Shown here piece after piece: positions 7,216 through 16,039 of a stretch of DNA of 32,199 nt. This DNA comes from Bacteroidales bacterium (GTDB taxonomy: Bacteria; Bacteroidota; Bacteroidia; Bacteroidales; JAQUTK01): contig JAQUTK010000009.1 of assembly GCA_028709785.1 (NCBI GenBank), positions 1 through 32,199 on the forward strand, written 5' to 3'. Positions within the stretch are counted from its first letter, which is position 1; each line of letters starts with the position of its first letter. Made by a program: the position numbers and the translations under genes. The notes beneath the pieces are model-generated. The model saw only the letters and a list, made by a program, of their open reading frames with translations. It did no database searches and had not been told where the DNA came from.

Positions 7216-8133
7216 ATGAAAGTATTAGTTGCAACCGATAAACCTTTTGCAAAAGTAGCGGTAGATGGTATTCGCAGTACTATCGAAAAAGCCGGCTTTA
7301 CATTGGCTTTGTTGGAGAAATATACAGAAAAGAAGCAATTGCTGGATGCGGTTGCTGATGCTGACGCGATAATCGTGCGTAGCGATATTATTGATGCAGA
7401 AGTGATCGAAGCTGCCAAACAGCTGAAGATCGTGGTACGTGCAGGAGCAGGGTTTGACAATATCGACCTGGATGCTGCTACAAAGAATAAGGTGTGTGTG
7501 ATGAATACCCCGGGACAAAACTCCAATGCTGTTGCCGAATTGGCACTTGGTATGATGGTGTACGCTTTCCGTAACTTCTATAACGGTACTTCCGGTGCAG
7601 AGTTGATGGGTAAGAAACTGGGTATTCACGCTTTTGGTAATGTAGGCCGCAATGTGGCACGTATTGCTAAAGGATTTGGTATGGAAGTATATGCATTTGA
7701 CGCATATTGTCCGGCGGAAGCTATTGCTTCGGCTGGTGTTACTCCGGTAAACTCTGCTGAAGAGTTGTATACAACCTGTCAGATCATTTCACTTCATATT
7801 CCTGCTACGGCTGAAACAAAGAAGTCGATCAATTACGATCTTCTCAATAAGATGCCTAAGAATGCGCTGTTGGTTAACACTGCTCGCAAGGAAGTTATTG
7901 ACGAAGAGCAAATGCTTCAGTTGATGAAAGACCGTGCTGACTTCAAGTATGTGACAGATATCGAACCTTCCATGAAAGAGGCTTTTGCTGCTTTTGAAGG
8001 ACGCTATTTCGCCACACCAAAAAAGATGGGTGCACAAACTTCCGAAGCGAATATCAACGCGGGTCTGGCTGCTGCCGAGCAGATCGTTGACTTTATAGTG
8101 AATGGTAATACCCGGTTCAAAGTAAATAATTAA
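7216..8133 (+). CDS. serA: D-3-phosphoglycerate dehydrogenase, short form without ACT domain
   Basis: A 305-residue NAD-dependent 2-hydroxyacid dehydrogenase for the first step of serine synthesis. Visible are RAGAGFDNID (75-84), a Rossmann turn HAFGNVGR (138-145) and the catalytic arginine Arg224 in LVNTAR. The usual catalytic-histidine segment TPHIGAST is replaced by TPKKMGAQTSEA (267-278), so a lysine (Lys269) stands where His is expected. This substitution and the lack of a C-terminal ACT regulatory domain match the Entamoeba/Bacteroides type of the enzyme as I recall it from the literature. Feedback inhibition by serine through an ACT domain is therefore not possible. The context serC-serA-DUF1015 supports the assignment. 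Confidence 0.94.
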   Translation: MKVLVATDKPFAKVAVDGIRSTIEKAGFTLALLEKYTEKKQLLDAVADADAIIVRSDIIDAEVIEAAKQLKIVVRAGAGFDNIDLDAATKNKVCVMNTPGQNSNAVAELALGMMVYAFRNFYNGTSGAELMGKKLGIHAFGNVGRNVARIAKGFGMEVYAFDAYCPAEAIASAGVTPVNSAEELYTTCQIISLHIPATAETKKSINYDLLNKMPKNALLVNTARKEVIDEEQMLQLMKDRADFKYVTDIEPSMKEAFAAFEGRYFATPKKMGAQTSEANINAGLAAAEQIVDFIVNGNTRFKVNN

Positions 8134-8152
8134 TTGACAATGTAATACAAGA

Positions 8153-8190
8153 CGGTGCGGATAATCAGAATGCTTGTCCGCACTGTTTGT
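8153..8190 (+). terminator. Possible hairpin terminator after serA
   Basis: CGGTGCGGA (8153-8161) pairs with TCCGCACTG (8177-8185), giving nine pairs with one G-U, followed by TTTGTTTT. It lies between serA and the DUF1015 gene, so it may partly separate or attenuate their expression. Confidence 0.55.
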
Positions 8191-8213
8191 TTTACTACGT
8201 AAAATGAAAAGAT

Positions 8214-9461
8214 ATGGCAGTAATAAAACCTTTTAAAGGAATCCGTCCTCCGCAAGCGTTAGTCGAACAGGTTGCTTCAAGGCCTTATGATGTGTTGAGC
8301 TCGGAAGAGGCCCGCGCTGAAGCGATGGGCAATGAGAAATCATTGTATCATATCATCAAACCGGAAATAGATTTTCCTGTTGGCACGGACGAGCATGATG
8401 AGAAAGTCTATAGCAAGGCAGTTGAGAACTTCAGAAAGTTTAGAGAAAACGGTTGGCTGTTGCAAGATGAAGAAGAGCATTATTATGTGTATGCTCAAAC
8501 GATGAATGGCAAGACGCAATTCGGTTTGGTAGTATGTGCCTCTGTGGCTGATTACATGAATGGTGTTATTAAAAAGCATGAACTGACCCGCCGTGACAAA
8601 GAGGAAGACCGCATGAAACATGTACGTGTCAATAATGCAAACATCGAACCGGTATTCTTTGCTTATCCCGACAATCAAGAGATTAACAAGATAGTAGCTT
8701 CCTATACTGCCGGCAAACCGGTATATGAGTTTGTCGCTCCGGGTGATGGCTTTGGTCATCAGTTCTGGTTGATAACAGGAAAAGAAGATATTGCCCGCAT
8801 CACCGAACTCTTTGCAGCCATGCCTGCCATGTATATAGCGGATGGACACCATCGTTCGGCAGCTGCCGCTTTGGTAGGGGCAGAGAAAGCCCGTCTGAAT
8901 CCGAATCATATCGGTAATGAAGAATACAACTTCTTTATGGCTGTTTGTTTCCCGGCTTCTCAGCTGACAATCATCGATTACAATCGCGTGGTTAAAGATC
9001 TCAATGGTCTGACTGCTTCTCAACTTATCGATGCTTTAAAGAAGAACTTTGTGGTAGAGAAGAAAGGAACGGAAATCTACAAACCGGTGGCTTTGCATAA
9101 CTTTGCTCTCTACCTGGAAGGTGAATGGTACAGTCTGACAGCAAAAACCGGTACATACAACGACAACGACCCGATCGGTGTGCTGGATGTGACTATCTCT
9201 TCCAATCTGATACTGGATGAGATCCTGGGTATCAAAGACCTGCGCTCTGACAAACGGATTGACTTCGTAGGAGGTATCCGCGGACTGGGCGAACTCTCCA
9301 AACGGGTGGATAGTGGCGAGATGAAAGTAGCTCTTGCGCTTTATCCTGTTTCTATGACTCAGCTGATGAATATTGCTGACTCAGGTAATATCATGCCTCC
9401 AAAGACAACCTGGTTTGAACCGAAACTTCGTTCCGGACTTGTCATCCATGAATTGGTATAA
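8214..9461 (+). CDS. DUF1015 protein linked to serine synthesis
   Basis: A 415-residue soluble protein of the DUF1015 family. Family features include N-terminal IKPFKGIRPP and RPYDVLSSEEARA (23-35), KKHELTRRDKEEDRMKH (120-136) and a central YIADGHHRSAAAAL (207-220). The DGHHR box resembles the active-site box of ParB/sulfiredoxin-fold nucleotide enzymes, a fold that includes the archaeal serine kinase SerK. Its place directly after serC and serA suggests a role with phosphoserine or serine. That role is inference; no enzymatic activity is established by the sequence. A possible terminator hairpin separates it from serA, yet the 80-base gap and common strand still suggest one cluster. No serB is visible in the window. 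Confidence 0.85.
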   Translation: MAVIKPFKGIRPPQALVEQVASRPYDVLSSEEARAEAMGNEKSLYHIIKPEIDFPVGTDEHDEKVYSKAVENFRKFRENGWLLQDEEEHYYVYAQTMNGKTQFGLVVCASVADYMNGVIKKHELTRRDKEEDRMKHVRVNNANIEPVFFAYPDNQEINKIVASYTAGKPVYEFVAPGDGFGHQFWLITGKEDIARITELFAAMPAMYIADGHHRSAAAALVGAEKARLNPNHIGNEEYNFFMAVCFPASQLTIIDYNRVVKDLNGLTASQLIDALKKNFVVEKKGTEIYKPVALHNFALYLEGEWYSLTAKTGTYNDNDPIGVLDVTISSNLILDEILGIKDLRSDKRIDFVGGIRGLGELSKRVDSGEMKVALALYPVSMTQLMNIADSGNIMPPKTTWFEPKLRSGLVIHELV

Positions 9462-9485
9462 AATATACGAAACGTTTTAACTTAG

Positions 9486-9517
9486 ACGCAGGTTTCTTTG
9501 AAGCCTGCGTTTTTTTT
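9486..9517 (+). terminator. Intrinsic terminator after the DUF1015 gene
   Basis: ACGCAGGTTTC (9486-9496) pairs with GAAGCCTGCGT (9500-9510), eleven pairs with one wobble and a three-base loop, followed by a run of eight T. This is a strong rho-independent terminator 25 bases after the DUF1015 stop. Confidence 0.9.
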
Positions 9518-9518
9518 G

Positions 9519-9526
9519 TATTTTTG
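9519..9526 (+). promoter_or_regulatory. Bacteroidales -7 element abutting the yigZ start
   Basis: TATTTTTG is an exact TAnnTTTG match that ends only four bases before the ATG at 9531. A TTTG at 9497-9500, inside the terminator hairpin, lies 18 bases upstream, one short of the usual 19-21 spacing. If used, transcription would begin at or near the start codon, giving a leaderless or near-leaderless mRNA. Confidence 0.45.
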
Positions 9527-9530
9527 CACC

Positions 9531-10142
9531 ATGGAGCTGGATGATACATACAAGACGCTGCAAGAAGTCAGCGAGGCTATCTATACGGAGAAGCGAAGTA
9601 AGTTTCTGGCTTTTGCAATGCCGGTTGAGACAGTGGAAGAGGTGAAAGAACTCGTGGCTCAGTACGCCAAAAAGTATTACGATGCGCGTCATGTGTGCTA
9701 TGCGTATATGCTTGGTCACGAACGAAAGGAGTTTCGTGCCAATGACAATGGAGAACCTTCTGGTACAGCCGGCAGACCGATACTTGGAGCTATCAATTCG
9801 CACGAACTGACCAATGTGTTGATTGTTGTGATCCGCTATTTCGGGGGCATCAAATTGGGAACCGGTGGTTTGGTTGTCGCATATAAAGAGGCTGCGCAAG
9901 CCGCCATTGAAAGTGGTGTGATTATGGAGAAACTGGTGGAGGAAGATGTTCGTGTTGTTTTTGAATATCCGTATCTCAATCAGATCATGCGGATTGTCAA
10001 GGAAGAGAATCCGACTGTTGTTTCCCAAACATTCGACAATGATTGTGAGATGGTATTGCGGATACGGAAAAGTGAAATGGAAAAGCTTCGTAACCGTTTA
10101 CTGAAAGTGGATTCCGCACGAATCCCGGAGGCTGATAATTGA
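9531..10142 (+). CDS. yigZ: YigZ/IMPACT family protein
   Basis: A 203-residue member of the UPF0029/IMPACT family. The N-terminal IMPACT domain has the hallmark stretches SKFLAFA, DARHVCYAYMLG and NGEPSGTAGRPIL, followed by VVIRYFGGIKLGTGGLVVAY; a C-terminal DUF1949 ferredoxin-like domain ends the protein. Bacterial members are poorly characterised, with suggested links to translation or to a small-molecule ligand. I chose ATG 9531; the open frame reaches a TTG at 9498 but those codons lie in the upstream terminator. It ends convergent to the NhaC-like gene, with 51 bases between and no clear hairpin. Confidence 0.88.
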   Translation: MELDDTYKTLQEVSEAIYTEKRSKFLAFAMPVETVEEVKELVAQYAKKYYDARHVCYAYMLGHERKEFRANDNGEPSGTAGRPILGAINSHELTNVLIVVIRYFGGIKLGTGGLVVAYKEAAQAAIESGVIMEKLVEEDVRVVFEYPYLNQIMRIVKEENPTVVSQTFDNDCEMVLRIRKSEMEKLRNRLLKVDSARIPEADN

Positions 10143-10193
10143 TAGACTCATTACTCATTATACCTTTCCAGGCGTGCAACTGGCTGTCTTGCT

Positions 10194-11492
10194 TCAGGAA
10201 TATTTCTTCGGAAACCGGAACAGGATGGCCAGTACTGCGCAGATACCCATCAGAAAGGGATAATACAGATAGCTGATGATAGAGATGGGAGAGATGGCGG
10301 CCAATCCGGAAGCCATGAGTACCTGCGCTCCATAAGGAATGATTCCCTGCACAAAACAAGAGAAGGTATCCAGGATGCTTGCGGACTTGCGGCTATCAAC
10401 TCCATATTTTGTTGAGATGTCTTTGGTGAGCGAGCCTGTTGTGATAATCGCGATGGTATTGTTGGCTGTGCAGAGGTTGGCAATACTTACCAGAGAAGCG
10501 ATAGTCAACTCGGCACCTCTTTTGGAATGGATGTGTCGGATCAGTTTGTGGATGATATAGTCAATACCTCCATTGTAGCGCACCATCTCCAGCATCCCTC
10601 CGGCCATAAGGGTTATGATAATCAGTTCGCCCATTCCGATAATACCTGTTCCCATCGATGCAAACCAGCCAATGACACCAAAGCTTCCGGTCAGGAGACC
10701 GATAATCCCCGTACTGAAGATACCCAGCATGAGCACGGTCATCACATTCACACCTATCAGAGCAGTGATTAGTACCAGCAGATAAGGCAGTACTTTGATC
10801 CATTCGATTGTTTGCGGCTCTTGCGTCACATGAACGGAAAACCCCTGAAAGAGATAGATAAGCAGAGCGATCACAGCTGGTGGAAGGACAATCATACTAT
10901 TCACTTTAAACTTATCTTTCATCGAACAATCCTGTGTTCGGGTAGCGGCGATAGTCGTGTCGGAGATAAAAGAAAGATTGTCACCGAAGAAAGATCCTCC
11001 GACTACGATGGCAACCATCAGAGGAATTACAATTCCCGCTTTATCAGCAATACCGATTGCAACGGGTGTCAGAGCCACGATGGTGCCTACGGATGTTCCG
11101 ATGGAGAGTGAGATAAAACAAGCTGCCAGAAATATTCCGGCCATCAACAGTTTGCCCGGCAACAATTGAATTGCCAGATTGACTGTTGCCTCAATGGACC
11201 CCATCTCTTTGGCCGAATGAGCAAAAGCACCGGCAAGAATAAAGATCCAGATCATCAATAAGATATTACTGTTTGCCGCACCTTTCGAAAAGATGGAGAT
11301 CCGTTCTTCCATGTTGACTCCCTTTGTAATTAATACCGCATAGATAGATGAAAGCATGAAGGCTACAGTAAGGGGGACTTTGTAAAAGTCTCTGGCGATT
11401 ATTGATGTTCCCAAATATACACAGATGAAAAGCAGAAGTGGAGTGAGAGCCAAAAAACCCTTTACTTCTTTATGTGTTTGTTTTATTGCCAT
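10194..11492 (-). CDS. Na+/H+ antiporter, NhaC family
   Basis: A 432-residue inner-membrane protein with about eleven hydrophobic segments. Typical NhaC-superfamily stretches are present: SIGTSVGTIVALTPVAIGIA, GGSFFGDNLSFISDTTIAAT and TANNTIAIITTGSLTKDIS. These Asp/Asn/Thr-rich breaks in membrane helices form the ion path in the family. It probably exchanges Na+ for H+; some relatives take organic acids or amino acids instead, so substrate is not certain. It starts 31 bases after the TamB-like gene on the same strand and may be co-transcribed with it. Confidence 0.85.
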   Translation of the reverse strand: MAIKQTHKEVKGFLALTPLLLFICVYLGTSIIARDFYKVPLTVAFMLSSIYAVLITKGVNMEERISIFSKGAANSNILLMIWIFILAGAFAHSAKEMGSIEATVNLAIQLLPGKLLMAGIFLAACFISLSIGTSVGTIVALTPVAIGIADKAGIVIPLMVAIVVGGSFFGDNLSFISDTTIAATRTQDCSMKDKFKVNSMIVLPPAVIALLIYLFQGFSVHVTQEPQTIEWIKVLPYLLVLITALIGVNVMTVLMLGIFSTGIIGLLTGSFGVIGWFASMGTGIIGMGELIIITLMAGGMLEMVRYNGGIDYIIHKLIRHIHSKRGAELTIASLVSIANLCTANNTIAIITTGSLTKDISTKYGVDSRKSASILDTFSCFVQGIIPYGAQVLMASGLAAISPISIISYLYYPFLMGICAVLAILFRFPKKYS

Positions 11493-11523
11493 AGTAAACA
11501 GCGTTATCCGGTTGAAAGGGTAT

Positions 11524-14500
11524 TTACTTTTCTTTTTTCTTCAGGAAACGTAAGAAGTCGAGCCATGAGTTGAAGTCTCTTTTATACACGATACCAAGTC
11601 CTTGGGTATTCTGACCACTTTTCAGATAATACTTCTCATTCGCCTTGTTGTACGCTTTGAGTCTGAAGTTTCCTGTACGGGTCAGTTTGTATTCAAAGTC
11701 AAAGTCACCCACAAAAGAAGAGTTGTTGAGCACATTGTCGCGATATCCAAAGTTGCCATTGAAAAGAAGGCGGTTGTTGAGCAGCTGACTGGAAAGAGCT
11801 AATTGCATATCTACATCTGTAAAATTCACGTCCGAAGTACGTAAGTTTGCTCCCACATTCCAGTTGTTAGCCATGACACCCGACAGTGCGGTATTGAGTA
11901 GCCCAGATATGGTGGAAGAAGCCCCACTGACCAGTTCGTTACTTTTTTGGGTCGCACTCAGATAGTCTGGCGTGTAAAACTTATTAAACACCAATAAATA
12001 CAACATCTGTCGGTTCATCATATCTTCACTGCTGATAATATTCTGTACCCGACGTTGTACGTCTTCATCAGCGTTAGGCAGCTCCACATCAAAAGATATA
12101 TTGGGCTGTTGAAGATAACCGTTAATGTTTAAGAGACAGTTTACCCGCGTTGTACTTGATGTTTCCGTAAGAAAACTGTCATCCAGGTCACCCAGATACG
12201 CATTCAGGGAGTAATATGCCGAGATACCAAGATCAGCTGCCATTGGTGAACCGTTAAAAGAAACAGAGCTGCCTTCTTTTAAGCGAAAACGTTTCTCTGT
12301 TGCTCCAAGAAATGAATAGTTATAGAGTCCATAGTCGATGGTGTATTTGCCGAATAGTTTTGGTTCGCTGTCCGTGTTCTTGTATTCAATTCTGATATTT
12401 CCTGTTCCGTTGCTTTGAATAATGTCATTTGTTTCTTCATCCATAATCACATCCATGGTTATGTCGGGAGTTGCGTTGATTTGCATCACAACATTGATCT
12501 CGGTTTTGGAATCATCTTCATTTGTTGTTGGGGATACATTGTTCCACAGAAACTTCTCTTCCCGAATATTGGGGGATTTGTTGATGAAGTTGATAAATGA
12601 GTATTCGGATGCTTCCCCTGAATTGTCCAGCGAAAGATTAAACGTTGATTCGTTTGTCGTCATATCCACATATACATCCAATAATCCGGGCGAACCATTC
12701 AGTGTAACAGATCCGGTACCACGCACTTTTCCCCAGAATGGAAGATCTGCTGTACGATGAGTGTCATAGACAAGCATATTTTCAGCACGGACATTGAGAC
12801 TGTAATTCATGTTTTTGAAATGAGTGTGAGCCAAATAGCCGTTTATTAATGCTTGATGGCCGTCAAGATCGTAGGCTCTGATATTTCTAAACGAAAGACG
12901 TTGAGGAGTAAGCGTCAGACTGTCGTTAAACGAATAAGCGGTGTTCAGAAGGCGTATTCCTATTCTTCCTTCATTTATCATTGCTTTCCCTTCGACATTG
13001 AGTGCACTGAAACGACCAAATAGTCTTGCGTTTCCGGTAACTCTTCCGGATAGTTCTGAGAAGATAGATTCAGTGAAGGGATAGAGAAATCCGGCTTTCA
13101 AACGATTGGTTTTAAAAGAGATATCAATTGAATCGCGGGTAGGAAAGATGTGTCCAAGTACGTATGATTGAGTGGAGTCATGAATAATTCCATCCAGTAA
13201 GATTCCCTGTATACTGTCGTTCCATGACCCTTTGATATCTAAGTCCCCTACCGGAAAGTTGTTGAAAGCAAAGGCCTTAATCTTTAGATTGGCGTTCATC
13301 TTTGGTTTGGCGAATGCTTCACTGATGGTGGCCTCTCCGGTTGCATGACCTCCAAATCCCAATTTCCCTAAGTTGAAAATCGCAAAGATATATCCGAGAT
13401 TCATGTCTTTTAATTCCAGTTTCAAGGAATCTTCCGGAAGATTGGAAAGGTCTCCGTTTATTCGTACAAACTGATCTTCCTTGTGGACAGAAAATCTCGA
13501 CACATTCACTTTATTCTTACTGATCGCTATTTGCGCGGGATCAACAATCCAGAGCGTATCATTCATTATCATCTCGGTAGGGAGAATAGAGATAAAAATA
13601 TCAGGTTGTGTTGCACCAAAGCTCTTTTCTTTTACTTCCGCGTTAAACTTAATATCACCACTATAGGTCTTTTCTGAAGAATTGCCCCAAAGAAGGCGGA
13701 CACCCAGATTGTCTTTTTGTGAGCGTGTGCTCAGATAGAAATTAGTAAATATTCCCTTCTTGTTTTTTGATGCCGCGCGAACTTCAACCTGAAGCTGATC
13801 CTTGTCCAGATTTCTCGCCGTGACAGATGCATCAGAGAACTCCTTTTTGTTTATCAATAGGGAAGGAGAATAGAGATTGAGTGAAATACTGTTTTCTGTG
13901 TCGTTGTACTTTCCATTCAGTTCACCCGGTTTCAAAATGGTGACCGGTAAATTAAAAATGGAAGTGAGTTCTTCTGTGTTGTTCAGGTTGAACTGAAATT
14001 CGAAAGAGTTTTGTTCGGCGCATTTTACAGGCATTTGAAGTGCCGGGTAGTAATGTGAAAGGGTGTTTTCCAGACTGGCTTTCAGTGAACCGAAAGAGTA
14101 CTCCCCCTGGATCATTCCGTCCAGATATTTAGAATGAATGGCGATCTTCGAATTTCGGTTTTCCCGCTGCGAATTAATCACCAGGGAATCCATCTTGAAT
14201 TTTTCTGTCCCTTTCTGATAATTGATGTTCATTACCCGAAGCAGACCATCCATGTTGTCAGCGGTGTTGCCCGTAAAGTTTGAATGAATATAGAAAGAGA
14301 GATGCTCTTCTTTTTCGCTTTTTGTCAGATTTAAGGGATTCAAATCCAATTGATCCAGCCAGGCATCAAAGAAAAAACGATGTGGCTGTGCCTGAAGATC
14401 TACTGTGCCGTTCAGGTAGAACTGGACATGGGGATCAACGAGACGAAACAATCCATCAAAGCCTTTTCCATCCAGAAAACCTTCAAAAAACATTTCTCTG

Positions 14501-15936
14501 TAGATGTACTTGTTGTATTCAAAATCATTTACCATAGCAGATACTTTTCCGGAAGGGGTTTTTCCCTCTTGCTGATCCAGATTGAAGTTTATTTGCAGAG
14601 TGGCTGTTCCGAAAGGGTTTTCCGGAAGCTTCAGTTTATTCAGTTGTAGCTTTTGAGCACTCACCCTGCCCGAATATTGCATACTATTACCTTGCTTGGG
14701 ACGCTTGATAGCAAGATCAGTCTGAATGGTTCCAATATTGGAGTGTAGTTTCCCATATGCCACTATTTCCGGTAAATAGCCGGATATAGTTCCTTCGAAG
14801 TTAAGATTCCCCATTCCATCCATCCAGGTGGGCAATACTGTGATAGAATTAGTCACACTTCGTACTATCTTTCGAAGGTTCTCTACATTTACTTCGCATT
14901 TATCCAGTTGGCCATACAAATGCCTTTTGTCGTTGTCCGGAGCTGAAAGAAGGCTACCGTTTCCTGAAAGATTCACTCCGTTATCCATATTTATCCGAAC
15001 GTATTTAAAATGGATATTGTTGAGAGTACCCTGAATTCCTGCCTCCCAGATCAGTTTTTCGTTTATTTCGGAGAATGCGGGAACAAAGGCGGTGAGGTCT
15101 TTCAAATTGACTGAGGAGGAGAGATTGCAGGCGAACTTCGTTTTTGCCGGCTTTTTAATAAATGCATCAATGGAGTCGTATTCCGTAGTCAGTGTATCAA
15201 CGGTTAAGTAACTATCAGGCAGTTTCATGTTAAAATTATCAACATGCAATTTTTGGGAGTTTGCCTTTATCTTGAAAGTCAATTGATCTAAGGTGAATCC
15301 GGATTGTTCTTCAAAAGAGAGACGGTTACATTGGATATTCAACGAATCGGCCTGAAGCACTCGCATCGAAAAGGAGGAGTACAGATTGTTTATCTCCAGG
15401 TGATGGGTATTGAACTTGCCGGGCGTCTTCTCTTCCGACACGATATCATAAGTGATCTTTCCTCTTCGCAACAACACAGATTTGAAAGCTAGATTCAACT
15501 TCTTTGGTTGGGCTGATTTATCTTTACTCTTGAAACGATCAATGAGGTATTGGATATTCAGAGGGGCGCTGAGTGAATCTTTAGAAAGACGGATGTCAAA
15601 GCCAAAAATCCGGATGGATTTGAAAGACAACTCCTTTTTGAATAATGGAAGCAATTCGACACCAACTGAGATTCGGTTTGCGACAAGCAGTGTATCATCT
15701 TTGGGGTCTTGAATAGTGACCCCCGAAAGTGTTAGCTTATCGAACAACTCAAAATTGACTTTCTCAATGGTAGAAGGAGAATCCAGTATCTCAGATAGAT
15801 ATACAGCCACACGGGGTGCAATCTTTTGCTGAACTGCATCCAAAGAGAGGGTGATCTTCAGGCTGATGTATATCAGGATCAAGAAGAACGTCAGAATCCA
15901 AAAGGTTATTTTTACTTTTCTGATAAGCGTATTCAG
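11524..15936 (-). CDS. tamB: TamB-like translocation/assembly module protein (DUF490)
   Basis: A very long (about 1,470 residues) inner-membrane-anchored periplasmic protein, thought to bridge to the outer membrane and help in lipid transport or outer-membrane protein assembly. One N-terminal membrane anchor is followed by long repetitive beta-strand sequence and a C-terminal DUF490/TamB region (about the last 400 residues, ending LKTRTGNFRL-like strands, a short linker and a lysine-rich tail). Start choice is unusual. The first TTG (15882) would cut the anchor to ILIYISLKITL, while the frame extends to a CTG at 15936, immediately after an in-frame TAA, giving NTLIRKVKITFWILTFF with the basic residues an anchor needs. 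No ATG or GTG exists in this extension. I prefer CTG 15936 but TTG 15882 is possible. TamA is not nearby. Confidence 0.85.
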   Translation of the reverse strand: MNTLIRKVKITFWILTFFLILIYISLKITLSLDAVQQKIAPRVAVYLSEILDSPSTIEKVNFELFDKLTLSGVTIQDPKDDTLLVANRISVGVELLPLFKKELSFKSIRIFGFDIRLSKDSLSAPLNIQYLIDRFKSKDKSAQPKKLNLAFKSVLLRRGKITYDIVSEEKTPGKFNTHHLEINNLYSSFSMRVLQADSLNIQCNRLSFEEQSGFTLDQLTFKIKANSQKLHVDNFNMKLPDSYLTVDTLTTEYDSIDAFIKKPAKTKFACNLSSSVNLKDLTAFVPAFSEINEKLIWEAGIQGTLNNIHFKYVRINMDNGVNLSGNGSLLSAPDNDKRHLYGQLDKCEVNVENLRKIVRSVTNSITVLPTWMDGMGNLNFEGTISGYLPEIVAYGKLHSNIGTIQTDLAIKRPKQGNSMQYSGRVSAQKLQLNKLKLPENPFGTATLQINFNLDQQEGKTPSGKVSAMVNDFEYNKYIYREMFFEGFLDGKGFDGLFRLVDPHVQFYLNGTVDLQAQPHRFFFDAWLDQLDLNPLNLTKSEKEEHLSFYIHSNFTGNTADNMDGLLRVMNINYQKGTEKFKMDSLVINSQRENRNSKIAIHSKYLDGMIQGEYSFGSLKASLENTLSHYYPALQMPVKCAEQNSFEFQFNLNNTEELTSIFNLPVTILKPGELNGKYNDTENSISLNLYSPSLLINKKEFSDASVTARNLDKDQLQVEVRAASKNKKGIFTNFYLSTRSQKDNLGVRLLWGNSSEKTYSGDIKFNAEVKEKSFGATQPDIFISILPTEMIMNDTLWIVDPAQIAISKNKVNVSRFSVHKEDQFVRINGDLSNLPEDSLKLELKDMNLGYIFAIFNLGKLGFGGHATGEATISEAFAKPKMNANLKIKAFAFNNFPVGDLDIKGSWNDSIQGILLDGIIHDSTQSYVLGHIFPTRDSIDISFKTNRLKAGFLYPFTESIFSELSGRVTGNARLFGRFSALNVEGKAMINEGRIGIRLLNTAYSFNDSLTLTPQRLSFRNIRAYDLDGHQALINGYLAHTHFKNMNYSLNVRAENMLVYDTHRTADLPFWGKVRGTGSVTLNGSPGLLDVYVDMTTNESTFNLSLDNSGEASEYSFINFINKSPNIREEKFLWNNVSPTTNEDDSKTEINVVMQINATPDITMDVIMDEETNDIIQSNGTGNIRIEYKNTDSEPKLFGKYTIDYGLYNYSFLGATEKRFRLKEGSSVSFNGSPMAADLGISAYYSLNAYLGDLDDSFLTETSSTTRVNCLLNINGYLQQPNISFDVELPNADEDVQRRVQNIISSEDMMNRQMLYLLVFNKFYTPDYLSATQKSNELVSGASSTISGLLNTALSGVMANNWNVGANLRTSDVNFTDVDMQLALSSQLLNNRLLFNGNFGYRDNVLNNSSFVGDFDFEYKLTRTGNFRLKAYNKANEKYYLKSGQNTQGLGIVYKRDFNSWLDFLRFLKKKEK

Positions 15937-15949
15937 TTAATAATCCGAA

Positions 15950-15957
15950 CAAAAGTA
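15950..15957 (-). promoter_or_regulatory. Bacteroidales -7 element for the TamB-like gene
   Basis: CAAAAGTA on the + strand reads TACTTTTG on the - strand, an exact TAnnTTTG match. Transcription would begin near 15944, only about eight bases before the CTG at 15936 and about 62 before the TTG at 15882. It is divergent from the promoter of the esterase operon. Confidence 0.5.
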
Positions 15958-16001
15958 GCTAATTTTGTTGGAAGAGGAGGTAATGGGATTACAAAAAATA
16001 C

Positions 16002-16009
16002 TAACTTTG
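16002..16009 (+). promoter_or_regulatory. Bacteroidales -7 element for the esterase-uxaBA operon
   Basis: TAACTTTG matches TAnnTTTG exactly, 30 bases before the ATG at 16040. A clear -33 TTTG at the standard spacing is absent, which would suit dependence on an activator. Confidence 0.5.
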
Positions 16010-16039
16010 CAGAAGCAAAACCATAAACTGACCACAAAA

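Noticed and set aside
8340..9023. A 227-codon minus-strand reading frame
   Set aside because: It is antisense to the DUF1015 gene, whose own protein has clear family motifs; the antisense frame has no protein-like pattern.
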